Shown here: piece after piece, positions 1 to 13,418 of the stretch
How the letters are laid out: each line of letters begins with the position of its first letter
Numbering within the stretch: position 1 is the stretch's first letter
Translations under genes and position numbers: made by a program
Assembly (NCBI GenBank): GCA_026008535.1
Contig: BRKX01000002.1
Coordinates: 61,625,170-61,689,169, forward strand
DNA from: Perilla frutescens
Taxonomy: Eukaryota; Streptophyta; Magnoliopsida; Lamiales; Lamiaceae
Direction: 5' to 3'
Length of the DNA: 64,000 bases
The notes under the pieces: generated by a model
Seen by the model: only the letters and a program-made list of their open reading frames with translations
The model's database searches: none
What the model was told of the DNA's origin: nothing

Positions 1-9
1 GAGAGTTTC

Positions 10-119
10 ATCAATTACCTAGTGGCAGAGTGAGGTTGCTTAGAGAATAAAGGTCACGAGTTCAAATCTCCTCAATACCACTATGTCAGGTGTGTGAGTA
101 AAAAAAGAAGGAAAAAAGT
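10..119 (+). mobile_element. tRNA-derived SINE (5' end degraded)
   Basis: A pol III promoter is readable: A box TGGCAGAGTGAGG at 23-35 and B box GTTCAAATC at 60-68. The 3' end is a GTGTGTGAGT motif followed by an A-rich tail. The same body and tail occur in reverse orientation at 24683-24789, so this is a dispersed SINE family rather than a tRNA gene. The start is blurred and lies near the window edge. Confidence 0.65.
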
Positions 120-198
120 AACACACATAACTTTAAATGGTTAGAAATCTATGTGCCCATGTATGCCCATCTAACTGCCCGTAACAACCATAAATTAA

Positions 199-1603
199 GG
201 GAGCGATTATTTGCACTATTGATTTTACTCTTTGTACCGTAAAACAAGAATAATTAAAATAATTATGAATTAACTTAATTACCCGTTTATTACTTCCTTG
301 TACTATCTAAATTATTCAATGCACCGCGAAATAAAAATAAAATAAAAATAAAAAATGAAAAAAAGGATTAATGAAACATTAAAATTCATAATTTATAACA
401 TTAAAATTCATGACACCACAAACTAAAAAAATATCACTTTATAACTGGGACGACCTTGGCATGATTCAAGAGTGCTAAATAATTCACACATACAGCTGCT
501 CACTTCATTTTTCTCTCTCACTTCTTCAATTCTTGATGATCTTCTTCCCCTCATCGATTACATTATATATCTATATATGAAAGAAATGTCCCGAAAAGAA
601 TTCTTGAATAGCCAATTCAGACACTCAACCACCAAGAGCATCTCATTTGTTTGTTTATATCTCTGCATTTGTACTCATACAAGTAGCATTAGATTATGAA
701 TTCATATTACAATGACCATAATTTATGGCCAAAATTGTCAGCAACACTATATACATATTAGAATTAGGAAAAACACGATGCAGATGAATCCGAAAACATG
801 CAAAGGGGAATCAATCATGCAATCATCTTCTTCTTCAACACCAAGAAATCTCGTTGGCCATCTTTTTCTTTGCGCCGGCCACCTCCTTCTTCCCTAACAA
901 AAAAACTACAAATATTTTAAATGGTTGAAAACTTCGTTAGAATTGTTGAAAAATCTGTTCGAAAACTCAATTTTTCGAGATCCTTATTAGAGATCAAAAA
1001 TCTATTTTCGAACATCCTTAAGAACATTCAAAAAATGATTTTCGAAACCCCTTAAAACATTCAAAATTCAAGCCTCCTAAGCACCCATCGAAAATCAATC
1101 TTCGAACTCCTTAGGAGCCATCGTAAATCAATTTTCAAATACAATGTTCGGAATTCACAGTTCGACCAACATAAAAAATATGTCTCTTCCTAAATTGGCT
1201 ACAGATGGTGAGGAAGGTCGGGGAATAAATTCTAGTGTACTTCTGGAGAAGAAGAAGAAGAAGAAGAAGAAGAAGAAGAAGAAGAAGAAGAGAGATGGGA
1301 GGTGGCAGAAGATTGGCTGAAGAAGAATGGATGGCTGGCTGAAGAAGAAGGGTGGGGAGAAGGTTGGCTGAAGAAAAATGGGCGATAGGCCGCTGAAGAA
1401 GAAAGGTGGGAAAGAAGGTTTTTTATTTTATTTTTTTATTATTAAAGTTAAATTAATCATTTTTTAATTTTTTTAAAATAAAATACATATTTTTAGATTA
1501 AAGGACAATAATGTAAATAAGTGTGGTGCAAAGAGTAAAAATAGTAATGTATTGAGCAACTGGAGTGCAAAGAGTAAATTCAGTAGTGCAAATAGAATTT
1601 TCC
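199..1603. mobile_element. Non-autonomous TIR element (MULE-like), 1.4 kb
   Basis: The ends are imperfect inverted repeats of about 40 bp. Both carry ATTTGCACTA near the outside and TTTACTCTTTG further in. The flanks repeat TAAATTAA at 191-198 and 1604-1611, an 8-bp (possibly 9-bp) target duplication. The inside is AT-rich with a GAA tract and purine-rich DNA and has no convincing coding region. An 8-9 bp duplication fits Mutator-like or hAT elements; end similarity to the 9-bp-TSD element at 44635-45481 favours MULE. Confidence 0.65.
1247..1291. repeat. (GAA)n microsatellite
   Basis: About fifteen uninterrupted GAA/AAG units inside the 199-1603 element, followed by purine-rich decayed repeats to about 1400. 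Confidence 0.9.
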
Positions 1604-1744
1604 TAAATTAATTTAAAGTGTTGTCTCTATTCTCATATGTTTGGTTACATACGCCAGTTTGGTTGACATTTTAGGCTACATAGAACGTTAAGTATCACAT
1701 GTTTTACCCACCTTTGGGCCCCATGTGTTGTAGTCTGGGGTTGA

Positions 1745-3088
1745 TGTACTAATCTGCAACTAATACAGGTCACTGCAATATAGTAGTGAATCAAGTATCG
1801 TATCCACAGGGATTGAAATAAAGATCAATATTGAGTACTAAGCTAACAGTTCTCTATTATCAAGGCTACCAATTTTGAGTTTACTAAATCTAGACACGAA
1901 TTTAAATGCAATTGGAGAAAATAAACAAACTTCAAAAGACACAATTAAATCGAGTAAAACAATTCAACAGACTCAAACAATTAATGAAATATTAATCCTA
2001 GAAAATGCAGTACACATGTATCCACTATGGCTCAATTCAATCCTAATAATTCCCACTATAATCTGATTATTGGTGAAGAATCGGAAATATATCTACTTAT
2101 CTCCGTCAGGTTTCAAGGTAGAAGCAAATTAATAAATTATCTATCACTTTCATCTCTAGGTGAATTTATTAACCCCCGATAGATCAACAGATTAAATCCC
2201 CTACAGATTTCGTGGAACGTGTATCAAAATGCTCAATTAATCCCACTAGTTAATTATCTTCATTAGGACTCAAATTAACTAGTTATCATGTAATTAATTA
2301 TGGCCAGTAATCAAGCATGAAATAACTGCACTTGAACAATTGAACACAATAATCAGAATGAAAAAATAATAGGATTAAATTAAACACATAGATTCAACAT
2401 GCTTGCAAACCCTAGAATTAATAATGGAACTATTCACTCATAATTAAAATCATGGAAATAACAAGAATAATAATAACCATAATCATAATATAAAATTGTG
2501 AAAGATTAAAAAAACCGGAATGATGATTCGTTGAATATCTTCATGGCTGAAAATCCACAGAGGTTTCTTGAATGTAAAATAAAATTGGAAGTCTAAAATA
2601 ATGATAAAAGTCTGTATAATTTTTCATAAGACACCTATATATACTAGGTATCAAAAACCCGGCCCAAAAGGTGAGTTCGTGGGCTAAAAACGCGTCCGGG
2701 AGCCAAAAACACCGCGCCCGCTGACCCGAAAGTCGCCTTCTGCCGACCGGCGGCCAGGTCAGCTGATTTCACTGCCCAAAGTCGCCGGTCGGCGGCTGTC
2801 CCGGCCTTCCACTGTTTTGCTCCGTTCTCGCTCGTTTCTCGTCTGATTGACCTGATTCAAGTTGCAAAATGACCCCAACTCGATTCTTTATCTTTCTAGC
2901 TTATTTCCCAACTAAATTGGATCTTATAAGTATTATCTTTTTTAGCTTTAACTTCAACAAAAACAGTAAAACATGAAAGTGCACGAGGAAAACTGAAAGT
3001 ACCAAAAAACATCAACTTAAACATGCATTAATCTTCCAATATCATCCACATAAACACTTAAATGCATACAAAAGCCATGTTTATCAGG
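1745..3088 (+). mobile_element. Unclassified retroelement-like block, copy 1
   Basis: The block opens with a motif ending ATCGTATCCACAGGGATTG (about 1797-1816), common in dispersed plant repeats. An AT-rich middle follows, then a GC-rich island at about 2690-2830, then an AT-rich tail. Blocks of the same plan lie at about 15005-16880 (same direction) and 46448-48052 (reverse). No protease, RT or integrase is readable, so it is at best a solo LTR or a non-autonomous element. Boundaries are approximate. Confidence 0.45.
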
Positions 3089-3576
3089 GGTATGTCCCTA
3101 TTCCCGTGTATTTTGACTTCAACTATCCTAGATAGGAGGAGCCATTGTTCTCGCCTCACTTATCCCAGATAGTGGGGCTCTCTTGGAGTTACTTACTACT
3201 GTAGTTCGTCGTAGTGAGTTTTCTTGGTGTTCTTGTTAAGGCTAAGTACTTTGTACAACCTCCCCATCCCTATTGCCTAAGTTTTACTCTATGTAGTTGT
3301 TCTTCCCCTTTGGACTTGTCAAAGGGATTTCATTTATTTTTTTGTACAATTTATCTTAGTTTTATATATACTTTTTTACCCACAAAAAAGAGTATGCCAC
3401 CAACAGTATTCGGGCTTGACACCTTAGAGTGTGGTTAGTTTTGTATATTTAAAAACTTGCTTTTTATATATTAAATAATATTTTGATTATATAAATAAAA
3501 TTCTTTACCGTCACTGTTTGTATTTAATTATTATTATATTTAATTGCATGTTTTGTATGTTCTGCATTGTAGATGA
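3089..3576. other. Intergenic DNA without recognised gene
   Basis: Between the retroelement-like block and the MULE. Short related phrases recur (around 3125-3140 and 3160-3180), but no domain or exon is recognisable; open frames here look random. Confidence 0.5.
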
Positions 3577-3585
3577 TATGGTATG

Positions 3586-6500
3586 CGCAAATTCTCATGT
3601 GCACTTAGTGTATGGGCCTAATCATCAGACGCCCCACCCGCTACGACCCGATCCGGTACCCGCGACCCGACATATAAATACTTTCCTTACGCAATCTCAT
3701 CCATTTTTTCCTTTTCGATCCGCAACCCAAACCCACCCCTCTATCTCCCGATTTCTCTCTCGGTCGCTCTTATTTTCCGATTTCATCCGCCCCGATCTCA
3801 CCAATTCACCACTTCGCCGCCAGTGATTCAACATTTGCCTTGTGCTTTGTTATATGAGAGTCTACCCGTCCATGATTTTAGTAAACCATAGCTTCCAGCC
3901 GTCTCTTTCTCTCTCTCAATCTCGATCTCTCTTTAGTTTTTTCGGTTTCATCAGCTCGGCGTCTCTGATTCATCACTTCGTCATCGGAGATTTAACTTTT
4001 TCTCGATCCGTCACTCAATCCATCGTGTTATAGTCTATTCAATCAGGTAATTAGTTATTTTATTCTTACTTTTGTTGAAATTGTGTTCGGTTTCTATAAA
4101 AAGTTAGTTGCTAGGGTTTTGTGATTTTATTTCCATTTTATTTGTGTGTTTTTATTTTTTTTCCTGTATTTGTTCGTATATATTCATTTATGTGTTTTGA
4201 TGTAAAATTATATGATTATTGTTAAGTATTTTATTGAGTATTATTTTTTTATTGTTTAAATAAACGGTGTTTGTATCACTGTTTTAGCTAGATATATGTT
4301 AGGAAATATATTGAATATGAATATCTCTTTATGTGTACCAGTGGAATTGAAAATAAGTATCAAATTGTAGTTAATTTTGTATATGATATGGTTTTATGAA
4401 TCTCTCTATTTGCATTCACTGTTCAGAGATGTTAAGTATCAGTTAAATATGAGTAATATGAATTATTATTTGTTTATATTTCAGTTTATATGAGTAGTAT
4501 GAATTATTATGTTAAGTATCAGTTAATATACGTATGAGTAACACTTGAAGTAGTAAAAAGTATCACATTTTTAGTGGTGTGTTTATCTACAATGATTCAG
4601 TCATTTTTCATATTTTGCTTGGATTTTTTTTTTGTGTTTTTGTATTCATTTAATGTGCATATATGTTAATTGAAGTGTTTGATTGGAAATTATTATGTTA
4701 AGTATTATTTAGAATGTTTAGGAGTACCACCCGAAGTAGAAACATGTATCACATTATTCATAGTTTTTATCTCTTATATAATTTTTACGTGGTATATGTT
4801 TATGTCTTTATGATTCAATCATTTTTCATATTTTATTCCGGTTCTTTTTTTGTTATTTTTTTTGTTTTCCTTAATTTTCGAGATATGTTCATTTCAATGT
4901 TTGCTTGAACATTATATAAGTAATTTGAAGTATTATGTTTTAATATCTTTACTTATGTTATAACTTATGTGTATTTTTCCTTGCATAGCGTGATGAATTT
5001 GTTGTTTACCTAGATGAGATTTGACATCCAAAAGCGTCAAAGTTTACGTTATATGAATTGGTGAATGTGAAGTTTGAATTAAATAAGCAAACTAGTGGGC
5101 ATGACTGCAACGTATATGTGATGAGTCACATGTAGAGATTAAATGTGAAGGCTTATTCAAGCCCCAACTTAGGAAATGTTTGAATTGTTTTTATATTTTT
5201 TTCATTTCAATTTTATTTTCCTTAATTTTCCTAACTGATTTGTAACTTTGTTTCTCGTTTTGCAGCCTTATGGTCGAAATAAGTTACGAGCACTATATTG
5301 TGCTCGTATTGCTCTTGCAGATACAAATGACTTGCAATTTTTAGTCTACAAATGTGTTCTTGGATTCATGAATAGAAGGAAGAAATGACTGCGATTGTGA
5401 ATTTATATTTGGATATTTGGAATATTGTGATTTCTTTTGGATATTTGATAGAGTTGAGGCATTGTTAGTGTGTTTTCTTGTGGTCTATGGTGAATTATAT
5501 GTTGCGTTCTCAATATGCCATTATTCTGCTTAAACATGAACCTTTTGTCTTGGAGATGATTTTATGGGACAAATTCTCTGGTTTTTGTGTTGTTTTTGCA
5601 ATGATGAATTGATTGAAGTTATTGATAGTAATGAATGAAATAGTTGTTTATATAATTGAATTTTAAATTTTGTATCATTTCAGATGTGATTTTATGGAAT
5701 AAATTTCTTATGAAATAATCATTGTCTTTATTACTGAACAACACTCATTGATTCAGAACTAGCTGCAATTATGTTCATTCAAGAACATCCATAACCTGTA
5801 TTTAAAGAAAAACAGATTTGTTTTCAAAAATAATATTAATATCATTTATTAAGGTATAAAGTATCACATGTTCAAAAAAAAAGTAACACTTGTGTCTGTA
5901 AAAGTATTATTTATTCGATCTAAAAGTATTAAATGACATGTAAAAACATATCATATAAGAAACAAATGTATTTTCAGTCATTTTAATATCATTGAAGTAT
6001 CATACTCTCTCTCCCCAATGAGTAGATGTTTATACCCATACTGAAAAAACTAAAAAAAAAATTTCATAAATGAATGTCTCATAAATGAAATTACATCATA
6101 ATAGCATTCCAAAATCATAAAATTCCAACATAATAAATTTTCATCAATATTTTGTTCCAATACAAGTCTTAAAATATCCCAAAATATATTTTAAAAATGA
6201 AGAATCTTCAATCTAAGAATTTACAAATGGAATTGAAGATGTGAGTCAGATAAATAGAAAATGTATCATATATTAAGAATAAAAGTATCAATTATATTGA
6301 AGATATGTATCAACCTGATATTCGTCTAAAATAAATGAGGGTTGGGAGTTTTGCTCGTGAGCATTCGAACTCATAATTTTCAATGACAAGAGAATTACTC
6401 AAAAGAAAGGTCAGCGCAGAGCGCAGAAACAACAGTAAATATTGCGCACTCCACCAATCTTAAAGTCTTCTAATAAACCTCACCGTCTTCAGCTAGGTAT

Positions 6501-6877
6501 TCCTCAAAATCTTCAATTTCATCATCTTATTTATTCTTGTTGATCGAAAATGGAGTAGCTGCATTGATCTTTGAATTCCTGACTTACTTGGAAGAAGAGT
6601 AAAGAGATCCTATCACGACTGGTGAAAGCTTAAAACTTTGTTCATGGGAGCTGAGGAAAAGGAAATCGGGCTTCGGCGGTGGGAGGCTGAGCTGGCGGTG
6701 GAGGCAGTGGCTTCACCTTTGACGATGATGATTGTAGACGAAATTGCAAGCTGCGGGTGCGGGTTCTTTCCCTTCAATTTTTTCCTTTTTTTCTATTTTT
6801 TTATATTATGGTTGGTTGCTGATTAGGTTGGCTCTTGATGGGCCGGCCCATTAGTCTTGTGCACAGGAGACCGACCC
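3586..6877 (+). mobile_element. Mutator-like element with Ulp1 remnant (MULE copy 1)
   Basis: A perfect 9-bp duplication, TATGGTATG, flanks the element at 3577-3585 and 6878-6886. The ends are degenerate inverted repeats that align without gaps over about 42 bp, sharing TGTGCAC, ATGGGCC and CATCA blocks. The 5' part (3600-4045) is a CT-rich leader-like region, followed by AT-rich intron-like DNA. A C48-protease remnant lies at 5061-5388. The last 620 bp closely match 17916-18518. DUF1985 and transposase parts are missing, so it cannot move on its own. This fits the Ulp1-bearing MULEs of plants. Confidence 0.8.
5061..5388 (+). pseudogene. Ulp1-like cysteine protease C-terminal remnant
   Basis: Reading from 5061 gives a C48-peptidase-like segment containing SGHDCNVYVMSHM, which resembles the region around the catalytic cysteine of Ulp1/SENP proteases. 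A TAG stop follows immediately (5131-5133). After an AT-rich stretch with an acceptor-like CAG at about 5263-5265, a second piece beginning PYGRNKLRALYCARIALA runs to TGA at 5386-5388. The catalytic His and Asp regions upstream are missing. The G usually following the Cys motif is replaced by N. It is non-functional and is the captured or native ORF of the surrounding MULE. Confidence 0.6.
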
Positions 6878-6886
6878 TATGGTATG

Positions 6887-7302
6887 AGTTGACACATAAG
6901 AAGATCATATCATCATTGTTTTGTACTGCATCAAAGATTCACGGCTTAGATAGTTTTGGATACACCATTGGTACACTGTAGAATAATCTGATAATTAGTT
7001 TATGTCAACTAACAGATTATTCTAGTACACTGACATGTGTATTGAATTGGAAGTTGGAACATGATTAAATATTGTTCTCTATTCTGACCTGAATGAGAGA
7101 ACAAAGATCTACATAATTAATGACATCCAAATAGATCATGTGGAGGGTTAATTCAAAAAAACCCAACACTTAGATCCACTAACCTATTCCAACACATAAT
7201 TTGATTATACATATATATTTTATTTATGGCTAAAATACAAAAACACAATTAAAATTGACTTAATCTCGATAGACACTTAAATTATGACTCGGTCGGTTCA
7301 AT
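6887..7302. other. AT-rich intergenic DNA
   Basis: Lies between the MULE and the next inverted-repeat element. A short inverted repeat around GATTATTCTAGTACA/TGTAGAATAATC (6978-7032) is visible; nothing coding is recognised. Confidence 0.5.
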
Positions 7303-7814
7303 CACTTAAATTATTTTAAATGGTTCTATCAGACTCTTTCGTAAAATAATATTAATTTCTTGTTAGTAATTAATGTTAATTAAAGATACAAAATTTGACA
7401 TTACAATTTGATGCTTAATTGTATCATCTATATTTGTCAATTGAACAAATTGAGACTATGTTTATATAGACCACTCTTCAGAGTTTCAAACCCCTCATTC
7501 AATTTCGATATTCGACGTTCATTTGACATCAAAATTTTCATTCTAAGTCAAATATATAAACCCTCACCTCCGAGTTTTCTGTGTCCAATTACTCAAACGT
7601 CTGACATCCAACTGATAAATTGATAGCACCATAAAAAAAGCTTATGGTGAAAGATTTTCAACCATACATACATTGTACAATATTAATTAACGTTCGAATC
7701 ACTCAAAATTAAATTGTAAAAGTTTTGTATGTTTAATTAACATTAATTAATAATGAAAAATCTATATTTTTTTATGAAAGTATTCATTTGCACAATTTAA
7801 AATAGTTTAAGAAC
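7303..7814. mobile_element. Foldback/MITE-like inverted-repeat element
   Basis: The left arm 7303-7400 and the reverse complement of 7716-7814 match imperfectly over about 100 bp. Shared blocks include TTAATGTTAATTAAA and ATACAAAA. The arms enclose about 315 bp of AT-rich DNA. No clear target duplication was found, so family and exact ends are open. Confidence 0.5.
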
Positions 7815-8998
7815 GGAAAGCGAGTGACTTGTAGCCTATATAGACAATGCCCAGTGTACTCTACGGTGGTTTTAATTTTTTTAATTATTGAACTGCCTTT
7901 TTTTTTTTTTTTTTGCTATAGCTCCTCAATGTAAACAAACAAGAAAAATTTAACACCTCAATGATACGGCATAGAAGTATAAAAAGTAATAAAAACAAAT
8001 CAAATCTGAAAACATACAAGCTGAAAAAAATGCATTTTGCATAAAGAATTGAAAATTGTGATACTGCTTGTTGCTACATCATCGTATTAATATGGAGGTA
8101 TCTTAGATAGTGATTGGATATGCTTTGCATGTTTTGAAGAAAAAAAGTTGTCTGAAAGCAATTTGAACCAAAATTCTGTAAGACTGAAATAATATTTTTG
8201 AATATATTTATAATACTTTCAATTGCAATTATAATGCCATTGTATATTACTTCTTATATTTAAAAAAAAATTACAATTGGTCTTAGTATTCAAAAGCATC
8301 TTATGACTCATAAGTCATAACCGATTCCACGAACACTAAGGTCACTAGCCTTTTAGGTTCAGTGTATTGATTATTTTTCTACTAAAAAAACACTGAAAAA
8401 ATTATTTAGATTTTTCATTCCATTTTAGCATACATTTTTTTGTCTTGCATACTATGTAAAAAACTCCGAGGATGATGATGTATTAAAATTCAAATATACT
8501 GCATAATGGACATATATAGGTTAAGAAAATATTAATAAAGAAAGAACATTGAGGAACTTAATTATATGACGGAAGAATAATTAAGGAATTAAAGAAAAAA
8601 CGAATAAGGGAAAAAGAACCAGAGAAAACAAAAGAAAAGACAGTGGAATAGTGGTAAGAAGAAGGAGAAAGCGGTGATGCGCCATTGCTTAATCTCAATT
8701 TGTATATTTAATTTTGAAGCAAATTTGGCAATGAAGGATACAACATACCAAACATATTTTCATAATTAATTAATGTGAAAAAAACAAAAAACAAAACAAC
8801 ATTATGTGGGGATGGAAACTTAATACCCCCTCATCATATTCATATTTCATACTACAATTTTCACAAACCTATTTATAAACATATACCTTTTATATAAGCA
8901 TGTTGCTCTTTGCTTGCCAGATTTGGTCGTCTCGATGCATATTCAATGCCTGTGCAGTTTTGTTTTGGCCTAGCAGGTTAGGGAAGAGATGTTTACCA
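7815..8998. other. Downstream region of the RING gene
   Basis: AT-rich DNA with a T16 run near 7899-7914. The part nearest 8998 is expected to hold the 3' UTR and poly(A) signals of the minus-strand gene, but none is uniquely identifiable. Confidence 0.5.
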
Positions 8999-11125
8999 TT
9001 AAAACAACTGGAAGAACAGATTAGTCGACCCATCCCCGTATGATTGAAGATCAGCAGGTCGAACTAGTGCTCTGCATAACGGGCAAGTTCTCTCTCGTTC
9101 AAACCTAAAACAAGCAAATGGCAGTGAGTTCGCTCACATAATATCAATCAGTGGAAACGAAAAGAAAAACTTGTGCACGCTCACGCCACATGTTATGCTT
9201 ATGACGTTTGTACAATTTTAAAATGAGTATCGTTTTACAGCAATTGGAGTTGTTCCAAGAGTATTGGATAACAATGTAAGTTATTTGCAGCTGAACTGCA
9301 ATCATAGATATAAGTCCACCAAATAATATGTATCGCTAAATCAGCAAAATCTGAGCCAACTACAGTCTATTAGCAAGGGGGATACAAAATTAATATTCAA
9401 CAAATTCACAGCACGCCCATTTTAAAATGTCTGCAAAATTATCAATAAGCAAACCAATTATAGAACTTAGAGGGCAATCACAGCCAACCAAGAAAAATGA
9501 CAAGAAATCTTAGTAGGGAAAATATAATCAGATGTAGAAGTGAAAGAACACAAACCATTCTGAAACGCAATCTTCACAGAAGATATGCTTGCAGCGCAGC
9601 AAAATGGGTGCGTGCATCTTCTCCTGGCATATAGCACAGAGATCTCCAGCCGCATTTACCTAAGTAAAATAAATATAAGCTTTTGTGAGTGTAAAAAAAT
9701 GCATTTTTGTGTGCATAGACTCTTCAAATGCATCAGGCACCGGATGAGATTCGTCTAAATATTAAGAGCAAAAATCGTGTTCAAAGATAGAAAAATGGGG
9801 TACGGTTTCTCCAACACCTACTCAATAGGATAATGAAATGGAATGGATCTAGCATGAACTAGTAGGAAATAGGCTTCACAAAAACTAGCCACATTGTTCC
9901 CATCTCCTGTTATCTTTTGTGTCAATATTACTGGGTTCTGCTTTCTCTAATAATCAGGAATAAAAAACTTTAGTATATTTATACCAGCAGAATATCAACA
10001 TTAACGTTTACCTGTTCTGATGTTGCATAAGACCCATAATGGATTTCCTTTCTGGATAGTGCCTTCAGGGCAGCAAAGAAAGATTGAACCTGTGAGAGAC
10101 AGAGGGAAAGCAAATGTCGATAAGTTCTAAATACAGACTCAAAGATTAGATAATTGGGAAAAGAGTTGCAACTAACTTACTTTCTCAACAATCGATGTTA
10201 GCTTGAAAGTGAGATATAGTCCTGTTGTTAGTGATGAAAAGAGACTCCCGTACATTTTGTTCAAGAAGAATCTATACCATACAGGAGTTGGCAACAAAGC
10301 ACGGTACAGAAGCAGCGTATATTCGACCAGAGTCAACATTTGCCCCTGAATCATAAAAATATTAGCATTAGACCCCTAAGCAACTTAATGGCTCCATTAC
10401 TAGACTAAAAACTATTACATGACATTAGTAGATCAAATACAAATTATCTGCTTAACAATTATGTTACCTGTCTACGAAAATTGTGTCCTCTGCCATTTTT
10501 ATAATACATCAACAGGACCAACTTTACACCCATTGCTGCCTGCCGCACCATTATATCTGCCAGAAAAAAATACAAAATAAGTACAAAATATCAGTAGAAG
10601 ACAAGGATGTTTTGAGACACTAATACAGTTTTTTAACTCTTCAAACTCCATCCTCTCGTCAAAGAAGAATGTCAGGAGAAGGAACTGAAGTGAAAGTTGA
10701 GCCAATGATGGTCATAAAGCAAATTGCAATTCGCTTGTACCGTAGTCAGCTGCCAAAGCAGATTATGCCAGTATGATGATATTGTTGATATCAGAAAATG
10801 AGAGACCATTACTGCTAAACAAATAATTGAAGAGGCAAGTTCTCTAGTCCCCAGTCAGAATGTTAATATTCCAACATATTCTTAATAGCATGCATGCACT
10901 GCTAAAACAGCAAGTAAAAGTTATAGAATTACAAATCTATTTGGACAGCCATTTCTTACTAAAGCCATTATAGGATATACATACTGCTATTCTTCAATGA
11001 CCCAACAACTATGTTAACCAAAAGAAAAATATGACTTCGTGAACAAGCAAATTTTAATTCAAATGTACTAGTTTTTTACAATCTATCACATTAGTCAGAC
11101 AAATCAATGTCCGTGCATGGACGTG

Positions 11126-11182
<57 letters not shown>

Positions 11183-13418
11183 CAATAACCAGGAGAAAAG
11201 CCTTACCATTAACCAGGATGACAAATACAGCGTGCCAGAAAGGTGGGATTGCCTTCGGAGGAATCATGAGTAATGGATAAAAAAGATCATCCTTACGATG
11301 CCACCAGTAGATTCCAAATATATGAAGCACGAAAAAGAACAAATAACCAACAAGGACACTAATCTTTCTTTCTCCCTGTAAAACCAAGTTTAAGTTCTTC
11401 GGTTTAATTTACAAGGCTTGAATCAGATTTACACAAATAATACTGCAATAATTCAGTTAATGAAAACTGAATCTCACCTTTAGAGCAGTTTGCTTCCGAA
11501 GAATGTCATTGGACTTCAACAAGATAGCAGTGGAATAAATGGTAACAACAAATCCTGAAAACCATTATTTCGAAAGTCAAGGGATGGATCCAAAAGAAAG
11601 TTTTGGATGACAATAAGAACAAGACAGCACTAATGAGTCAAAAGCAGACACCAAGATTATATTTCATAGAAGTTGAAGGCTAAGTTTGGTTATATATAAC
11701 AGTAGAGATCATAGGTTATAGTTTCAGATAAATAGACAAAAACTTGTGTTATAAAGTATCAGCTACCTCATATACACCATTTATTTTCACAGAATGGAAG
11801 GTATACTTGAAACTGGCTTCCCATGATTCATGAAAGGAAACACCACCGTTTCTTAAAATATTTACAAGTTCGTTAATCACAATTAAACATCCTCCACATA
11901 TGGCATCCATGTTTGTTGAGCAGAACATGAAGGAGTAGCAAAACAAGTAAAGGCAGCTCTTAAGCATCCTTAGATGTTAAGAATACATGTAAAACCTAAT
12001 CCCAATTATCCAGAAAACCCATGTAGATGATAGCAATTAATCTAGTTCTATATTTATGCATTTCCACATTCCTTACCAAATACCAACTTTCTTTCTTTAG
12101 GCATTTTTTTTCCTTTTTCTAATAATGACCATAAATCTCTTTTTGACGAGTGACAACGAAACTCAATTTCTGAAGGGGTCATGGTGTTGCTCAAAAAGAT
12201 CATTTTGATGTTCCCAAAAACTAATTATTCTAAAATAAGCCAATAAATGAAGTTCACCAAAGATTAAACTTTCTGATTCAAAAATGGTGAGCAATTTTCA
12301 TCAACACGAACAAATAAATGGAATGATTAGGAAGACAACAGGTTGACACGTGTATGAAAGTATTTGTTGTAGAGAGAGCTTGTCTTTGGCATTCAATGGA
12401 GCGGACAATGGTATGAAGATGCATGGTATTCATTTTTATGTATTTTTATATGGAAACTAGACTTATAAGCTGGTCACAAGTACTCGTTCTGCAACTGTTT
12501 GACCAACAATGTGATGGACCATCCTCAGGCGGAGATTAGGTTCCAACACTGATAATCAATACATTTCTATAGTTGTTCCTTAGCAACCACTAACAGTAAA
12601 ACACAGCCAGCAATCCAATCTTCAGAATAATATCTCCTGTAGTAAAATGCAGTGCATTCATTTGAGGTACAACGACACTACCTAGACACATATATCGACT
12701 GGCCCATCATTCTCAATATAGAAACCTTCATAACCAAGCATCATAAAACAATAAATTGACAGCTTCTCAGACGAAATCGAAACACCAGCTTTATATCATA
12801 TCATAATATCATATGAAAAAATACAGTCAAGAAACATGACGATGGATTACCTTGCAAGTGCTGCCTGATGAAAACAACCAACAACAGCAACGAAAAGGGA
12901 AGAATCTGCTCAATCCACCTCGCCGCCTGCTGTATATCATATCTCTGATACGACGATCCTTCCCTATTAGTATTCTCATCACCGCCATTACCCGACCCGT
13001 TCCGATTAGCATCATCGCCCCCAACCGTGGACTCCGCCGCACCCAATCCCACCCCATTCTCCCCATTATGTGCAGCTCTATCCTGCTCCCCAATAATCCG
13101 AATCGAAACCTCACCACTGTTACTACTAGTGCGAGAATCGCCATTGCCACTCCCACCGGCTCCATCGGCGCCGTCAACTGGCTCCGAATATCCCGGGTTT
13201 TGACCATTTACGCTACCGGGATTTCTCGGTATGAGAGTGAACGTATCGGAGTAGCGGTAATCGGGTCGGGCCCGAAGTATGCCGGAGTATTCGATTAAGG
13301 ATGTAATCGGTGACTGCAGGAACCGTAGGGACGGGAACTGGAGGATTCGGGTGGCTCCCCCTCCATGGCTTGGTGCCACGTTATCCAAATTCGTAGCTTC
13401 CGAATTTGATATCTCCAT
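8999..13418 (-). CDS. RNFT-type RING finger transmembrane E3 ubiquitin ligase
   Basis: Eight exons join in frame to 451 aa: 13418-12851, 11554-11478, 11375-11207, 10556-10468, 10345-10181, 10089-10012, 9659-9556, 9104-8999. All introns are GT..AG. The start is the first ATG in the open frame (13418). The N-terminal 165 residues are Gly/Asn/Ser-rich and look disordered. Several hydrophobic segments follow from about residue 170 to 330. The C-terminus holds a C3HC4 RING with all eight ligands: C390, C393, C405, H407, C410, C413, C424, C427. The layout matches RING finger and transmembrane domain-containing proteins (RNFT1/2 family), membrane-anchored E3 ligases; animal members are ER-linked. 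The substrate is unknown. Intron 1 is 1.3 kb and intron 3 carries a long GA/CT microsatellite. Nothing appears broken. Confidence 0.93.
11129..11182. repeat. (GA)n microsatellite in RING gene intron
   Basis: About 27 uninterrupted GA units in intron 3, starting 25 bp beyond the exon 3 donor site. On the transcribed (minus) strand it reads as CT, i.e. a pyrimidine tract close to the 5' splice site. Confidence 0.95.

Noticed and set aside
23..68. tRNA gene from the A and B boxes
   Set aside because: No cloverleaf or acceptor stem; the same sequence with a 3' tail recurs as a SINE with target duplication at 24683-24789.
3518..4033. Open frames in the CT-rich region at the start of the first MULE
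   Set aside because: They lie in leader-like DNA inside the transposon, cross its terminus and show no domain.
12827..13298. Open frames on both strands overlapping the first exon of the RING gene
   Set aside because: They are other-frame shadows of the low-complexity exon; the minus-strand frame from 13418 alone splices in frame to the RING domain.
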